From contig CM024169.1 in assembly GCA_013433145.1 (NCBI GenBank), positions 9,494,817-9,558,816 of the forward strand: 64,000 nucleotides of DNA, given 5' to 3'. The position numbers were made by a program, and so were the translations under genes. Below are positions 59,018-64,000 of the stretch, one piece after another. Numbering within the stretch: the stretch's first letter is position 1; every line of letters starts with the position of its first letter. The notes beneath the pieces are model-generated. The model worked only from the letters and a program-made list of their open reading frames with translations. It ran no database searches and had not been told where the DNA came from. The stretch is from Ascaris suum (Eukaryota > Nematoda > Chromadorea > Rhabditida > Ascarididae).

Positions 59018-60215
59018 AAATTGCGAACTATGTTCAATAAACGTTGTTCTGTGCTGCGGTGCATTGCTATATTAAGCTCTTCGATTCTGCGAGGCTCTCC
59101 GATGCGCTCAGATGGTTTGACGCAGCAATTCAGACGTTTCAGTTACTCTTAATCCGATCATCGGTTGTACAATTAGTTGCCACGCCCACCAAATTTGCAT
59201 ATTCAACCACGTTTACATTGTCAACCTTCCAACTAGTTGCAATGCGCAATGGGACCCATTCACTGGTCTCAAGCTACGATTTTTCTGCATGCTTAACTGC
59301 CATACAATCGGTCTGCCATTTTATTTCGTTCAGAGATCAAAAAATGAGCACAGAAAAATGGAGGTAATCCCTGTCCTTACTTTGAAAAAAGAATTCAATG
59401 AGTTCGGGAAAAAAATATTCATTTCGTATGGTATTTAATCGAACGACGTGTGGCTTAGAATTCTTATTTCTAAGACAGAATAAGAAAATTTATCATCAGT
59501 TCCATCTGGCAAGGCAAAAATTGTAAGATTTAAAGGCTCCGGATCGAAACAATGTCAACACTTCGGTAAGCCTTCATTCATATCGGTTTCCGAATTAACC
59601 CCCCCCCCCGGGCGCAACTCTCGTTAATATAGCTTTTGTTCGAGAGCGCAGTGCTCTCTTTATTTCTTTGTAATCTGTAATTCAGTACATTGACTCACTG
59701 TTCAATAATTTTACCTTGATAAGAACCTAAAACTTTGAACATGAGGGCACCTAAAACGTGCAGCGCCTGCTCTAGCTGCTTACATGCCTGTGCAATGAAT
59801 CATATATACCCTTACGCATGAGCCGCATCTATAACATATCGTCTATCAATTTATTTCAAACCTCTAATGGTTCTGATTGAAGTCGAGATTCATATGGACG
59901 ACACTAATGGCATTACTAACCTCCACATAAGCAAATTTTATTCATTTTATTTCCCTTCAGCAACCAAGGTAGCCCTCTCTTTTCACGTATTTGCAGGTAT
60001 TAAGTGTTCCTAGGACGATCACCCTTAACACCTACAAGTCCTTAAATAAAACTACTACCATCCAAAAACCACACCTGGAAGCAGCCACACTCTCTTACAC
60101 TTTACCAAGAATGCGAGGTGTGCTGGAACCGTGGTGCATATTTCCCTAAGCCGCTGTACGATTACTTTGTTGTACCTAATTTCTGCAAGCTGATATATAC
60201 AGTTCACCATCACAG
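59018..60215. other. Interval downstream of ptr, upstream of an unidentified gene
   Basis: Contains a C tract (59599-59609) and a 107-codon open frame at 59044-59367 without recognisable similarity. Around 60090-60200 two frames look coding (for example CEVCWNRGAYFPKPLYDYF and YTLPRMRGVLEPWCIF), so upstream exons of the gene at 60216-60862 may be here. I cannot fix their boundaries. Confidence 0.45.
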
Positions 60216-60862
60216 GTGCTCTTCGTATGGTATATACCGCGTTTTACCAGCACATTGGAGACACTGCCTGAAACATACCATATTTTGAAGAGGTTGCACT
60301 ATTGCACATCGATATTACCCAAGCTGCAGGTACATTGTATTGTATGTGCAGTGCACCTCATACCTTCAAAGCGATATGCCTACTGTCTGCACGTCTTACA
60401 GTTATTGGTCTCCGGTTACCGCAGCAAGCTCGTTACCGAAGGAAGAAAAGATTCCTGCGAAGGTATTGCGATAATCCTCTTCGAATGTCCTAGGGCACTC
60501 GCAAATAGTTATCTTAGTTTCATTCTCACTTGGCTACCGTCCCATCATGTGAAGGTTTCTAAACGAGAAAGTACGAGTTATTACTGCCACTTAACGAGAG
60601 CGGCATGCGATGTTGATTGCATTTTATCATGCTTAGAAGCAATAAAAACTAACTTTCAATTGGTAAAGAAAGAAGTGCAAACACTGTCCTCGGGTGGCAC
60701 TCTTCTTAATTTATTGAGTAGCGCATGAATTTTGCTCTCATTTGCTTTCGCATTGCAGGGTCTTTCGTGTTCGACAAATGCGGCCAAGCCTTCCCATCTG
60801 AGACGAGCTGCTTGTTTCTGCGCCTTCCTACGGTATCCAAGTTCAACGCTGTTGTAGAATGA
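60216..60862 (+). CDS. Probable 3' end of an unidentified + strand gene (two exons)
   Basis: Exon 60216-60693 follows CCATCACAG and reads open for 159 codons, for example KLQVHCIVCAVHLIPSK, YCLHVLQLLVSGYRSKLV, IAIILFECPRALANSYL and CILSCLEAIKTNFQLVKK, a helix-rich pattern reminiscent of HEAT/ARM repeats. Donor TCGG|GTGGCA, then a 65-bp intron ending GCATTGCAG at 60758. In phase 1 the second exon encodes SFVFDKCGQAFPSETSCLFL and ends FNAVVE-TGA at 60860-60862. The intron length equals that of the last ptr intron. I do not recognise the protein; the 5' part is undefined. Confidence 0.4.
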
Positions 60863-61856
60863 TCAACCGAACAACTGCCGCATGAAACCGGAACATTCTC
60901 TAGAAGTATTGCAATGTGGCTTCATACTATCAGTTAAATAACTATTTCAACAAAATTCTTCATGTTTCGTCGTAGTGACAAAAGCTGACTATGTTGAACG
61001 GGATTTAATGCCTTAAATGCGCGCGTTAATAAAAACGTCGTTTTGACGATCTCCATAAATGCTAAAATTTAGGTTTGACGATGAATCTCCATAAATATGC
61101 AAATTTTACTTGAAGCAACGCCTTGGGCTATCAAGATTTATTCAACGTCCCAATACATAATTTCTACTACTTTTTGCTTCGTCGATTCCTTTGTGAGTGA
61201 ACACACGTTTATTAATGAACACTTTCTAAGGCAGCAAAACTATGCATGGAGATATGCATTAGACATCACCTGAAATATTTCCTTAACTGTAGGAAATACT
61301 AAACGAAAAAAGCTAATTAATGCGATTTCCTTTCCTCAACCATTTAAGAAACAAGCAAAAAGCTTCGAGATTTGTCATTTACTAAGCTAACATCGAGAAT
61401 TACTTCATCAATTCCTGTTGTTTCTATGAAGAGTACTTCTTAAAAACGCTAAACAAATAAACACCCGTATCACTGCGTAAACTAAGCAGAGCAGAGTCTC
61501 TGCGAAAAAGAACAAAGGCGTCAGAAGCTGTACATAATATATTCGCTCAGTTTGCTGCTAGATCACCGTAACCAATTAATGAAGCGCTAGCAAAAGTGAA
61601 ATGCAATGAGATCTAGATAGTCTATTTTTGTTTCCTTTCCAAATACTTCAAATTACTCTTACTATTTCATTCGTATATTACAAATTATTTAGTGCGTAGA
61701 AACCGTCCTAAACCGTACGGTAAGGAGGCACAGTAACGCAAAATTTTTGTGCAATGCATAAATCGATGTTGCATGTTGGCGGTTAAGGTAAAAAACAATA
61801 CGCAATCTCCACTATATATATATATATATATAATATATATAATATATATATATATA

Positions 61857-61888
<32 letters not shown>

Positions 61889-63321
61889 TATATAATATAT
61901 ATATATATATATATATAGTCTTCTAGATTCTGTGCGAAGACCCTTGCTGATGTCTCTCGTGTCCAATGCCATCCGCTCTCGCGAGAGATTTTAAGAACGC
62001 GGGGTTACTGCAAAAACCCCTCGAAACGAACGGAAGCTCCCTCACTTTTGCGGGATATGATTCGCCACATCACATAACAAGAACCCTCGTGGGTCCCTTC
62101 CCGTGCAGTACTCTTATGTGGCTGTTTAAATGACAGAAAGTATAATAAGTCTTAAACATGAAAAGATGGATTAGCTCACGTATGCAGAATTCGTTAATGA
62201 AAGTAATGAATAATCGATTTGAAACCTTATGTTGTCCTATTTCAGGATTAGAGATTACGGCAACAGAAACTCTAAGCATGGTGTCACCCCTCCCGTCGAA
62301 GAGACATCCGACAGTGAATGATTTCCTCGAAATCGCGCATCGCATAAAGATGGTCAATCACATGAGTTGTTCAATACAGCATCGGAAAAGCATAATTTAT
62401 GACAGCAAATAATGGCAGCAAGTAAAATTCCGGTTTGGTCCGAGGAAAACCGTCCAGCTTGAAAACATTTAAAGTGGCAATCTGCAACATTTGCGCGATA
62501 TGAATATCATTTCGATGCTTGATTTCTCAATCCTCTGTCTTGAGATATGGCACTATGATAGTGATTGCTCTTCCGGAGGTGTCCCTCCAAGCACTGTCTT
62601 TATTGTTGAACGTATCTTCCGTCTTGCCCTCCGACTGCCTGAAAAACTCACTTATAACATCTAAAAATTATAGCCATCTTAAGCTATAAAGCATGGAATA
62701 AGCCGCGAACTAACCTTAGTGTGACCTCTATTGGCTATTGCATATAGACTGTAATGCAGATATCCGGGCAATAAAATCTTCTATCCGCGAGAACACAGAT
62801 AATGCAGCCGAACATCTTCGCCGAGAAGCACATAGGGCCAGTCAAAAATTCCATCATAGGCATCAGGATGGGAATACTCACTCTTACAAACGCTGCTGTT
62901 CAGCATCTCAGTGCCTCAATTAGAGTCACTGGATGTTTACGTTCTCCTCATTCCTCCTTCCCAGCCCTCTCACCTTTCTCACTCCCACCACAACTTGCCA
63001 CCGATATTATATATCGTTTTCTGTTCATCCCTGCGACCGATGCCGTCCAAGGTGAGAAAATTCATTGAATAACAGCAAATGAGGTCTGGACATCCTCTTC
63101 CTAAATCATATTTGTAAGCATATTTTGATTTTATGTGGCAAGAATGTTGAAGCTGGATAATGTTCTTCATTTGAAACGTTGTCTATGAGGTTCCAATAGA
63201 AAAAGACGAACTGCGTATAGGAACGGCAAGGCAATCGAGCATCTTCTGAAGGTGTCGACAGTCGAAGATCGTTGAGCCCTTCTTAATATGCATTGATAGA
63301 TTTTCTCCAAAGTTTTGTCAC
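60863..63321. other. Interval between convergent genes
   Basis: Holds the interrupted (TA)n tract at 61813-61917 and no recognisable gene. A possible + strand terminal exon at 62246-62321 (after CTATTTCAG, ending ETSDSE-TGA) and open frames near 62738-63068 have no partner exons. The 3' exons and UTR of the minus-strand TWK gene should fall here but cannot be placed. Confidence 0.5.
61813..61917. repeat. Interrupted (TA)n microsatellite
   Basis: About 105 bp of TA dinucleotides broken by AAT/ATT steps. Confidence 0.95.
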
Positions 63322-63436
63322 CTTGCTGTATACTTCACCAACTCTTTTTCCCGTATTGTTTTGGCGGATAAGTCCTTCGCACGTCTTTTACGCCACATTT
63401 TTCTTATTTGAAGAACAATAAGCTTTGCCCACACGA
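63322..63436 (-). CDS. TWK exon: cytosolic basic tail
   Basis: Begins after the minus-strand acceptor TTTCTGCAG. The basic stretch RKMWRKRRAKD directly after a membrane segment is typical of TWK channels. Donor AAG|GTGACA. Confidence 0.6.
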
Positions 63437-64000
63437 CTGCAGAAATCGAAATGTTCTCTGAACGAGTGAAATACGAAAGTATACTCGAATTTCAAGTAAG
63501 CGAATTTCGAAAGATGATTACAAATTTAGAGCTATCTTCAAAGAAATTGGTTGCTACTGTAGAACGACTGTGAAAGTATATGTGTCTTTGAAACTCCATA
63601 TAATTAATGTGGGTTGGCGAATGTAGTTCATTAAGTGTTCCATTCACTCTTTGTAATTGGTATAAAGTCATGAAAAATGGGCACAAAAACTCATCACTAG
63701 CGAGCTAGACTTGCATTACTTTACGTTCAAGTAATGATCCCCAATTGTTCACTCCAACGGTACAACTTTGATCTAATTTACGAATCCGTTATTGTAAATT
63801 AATTCAGCAAAACTTTGTTATAGCATATTTGAATAGCAGAAGCCAGCCAACCTGAAGGTAACCAAAGACGAGTGCCATTAATGTCTCACCAATGAATAAT
63901 AACGGCATAACGATAAAAACGTAGTGTTTCTCTCTGCGCGTTATGAGATCACCGAAACCGATGAGCGAAACGCTGCCAAATGTAAAATGCATCGAATCCA
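63322..64000 (-). CDS. Two-pore-domain (TWK) potassium channel, C-terminal part, continues past right edge
   Basis: Potassium leak channel of the plasma membrane (family knowledge). Exon 64000-63863 (minus) encodes HFTFGSVSLIGFGDL, the second pore helix and selectivity filter (GFGD, as in pore 2 of TWK channels), then the final membrane segment YVFIVMPLLFIGETLMALVF. Donor TTTG|GTTACC, phase 1. Exon 63436-63322 follows TTTCTGCAG and encodes VVWAKLIVLQIRKMWRKRRA and KDLSAKTIREKELVK, the membrane exit and basic cytosolic tail. The end of this exon is uncertain: donor AAG|GTGACA may be used, or a coding-like frame may continue below it to a TGA near 63171. The first pore and N-terminus are outside the window. 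Confidence 0.8.
63863..64000 (-). CDS. TWK exon: second pore and last TM
   Basis: Reads DSMHFTFGSVSLIGFGDLI, then the membrane segment. The frame is also open to 63804 past an alternative donor (CTTCAG|GTTGGC), but only the TTTG|GTTACC donor joins the next exon in phase. Confidence 0.82.

Overview
The window looks like nuclear DNA of a nematode. It is AT-rich. Genes are split by many introns, most ending in TTTCAG-type acceptors, and intron length ranges from 46 bases to more than 16 kb. The genes I can recognise are relatives of worm gap-2, the Patched-related (ptr) family and the twk potassium channels. A chromadorean parasite with a moderately expanded genome would fit, but I cannot name the species.

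Layout. (1) About 1-38 kb, + strand: most of a Ras GTPase-activating protein gene of the SynGAP/DAB2IP/GAP-2 type. Sixteen exons join in consistent phase. They encode the end of a PH domain, a C2 domain, the RasGAP domain, a long Ser/Thr/Asn-rich linker and a short coiled coil. The 5' end lies left of the window. The first intron is about 16.5 kb and another is about 7.9 kb. (2) 38-43.2 kb: a gene-poor stretch with unidentified open frames. (3) 43.2-59 kb, + strand: a complete 17-exon Patched-related, sterol-sensing-domain membrane protein of about 994 residues. All exon phases agree, apart from two apparent +1 frameshifts in exon 15. Its 12th intron contains a decayed BEL/Pao-like LTR retrotransposon with one complete LTR in inverted orientation. 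(4) About 60.2-60.9 kb, + strand: the probable 3' end of an unidentified gene. (5) 63.3-64 kb, - strand: the second pore, last membrane segment and start of the tail of a two-pore-domain (TWK) potassium channel. It converges on the ptr gene and continues past the right edge.

The three recognised genes have unrelated roles: Ras signalling, sterol/lipid-type membrane transport and K+ conductance. Nothing suggests an operon. Large introns hold long (TA)n tracts, poly-G/C tracts and chance open frames. I found no rRNA, tRNA or CRISPR array, and I cannot claim a new biological system. The observations most worth checking are the LTR element with its inverted LTR, the two frameshifts, the alternative gap-2 C-termini, an antisense coding-like frame inside gap-2 and an exact 49-bp repeat with 500-bp spacing.
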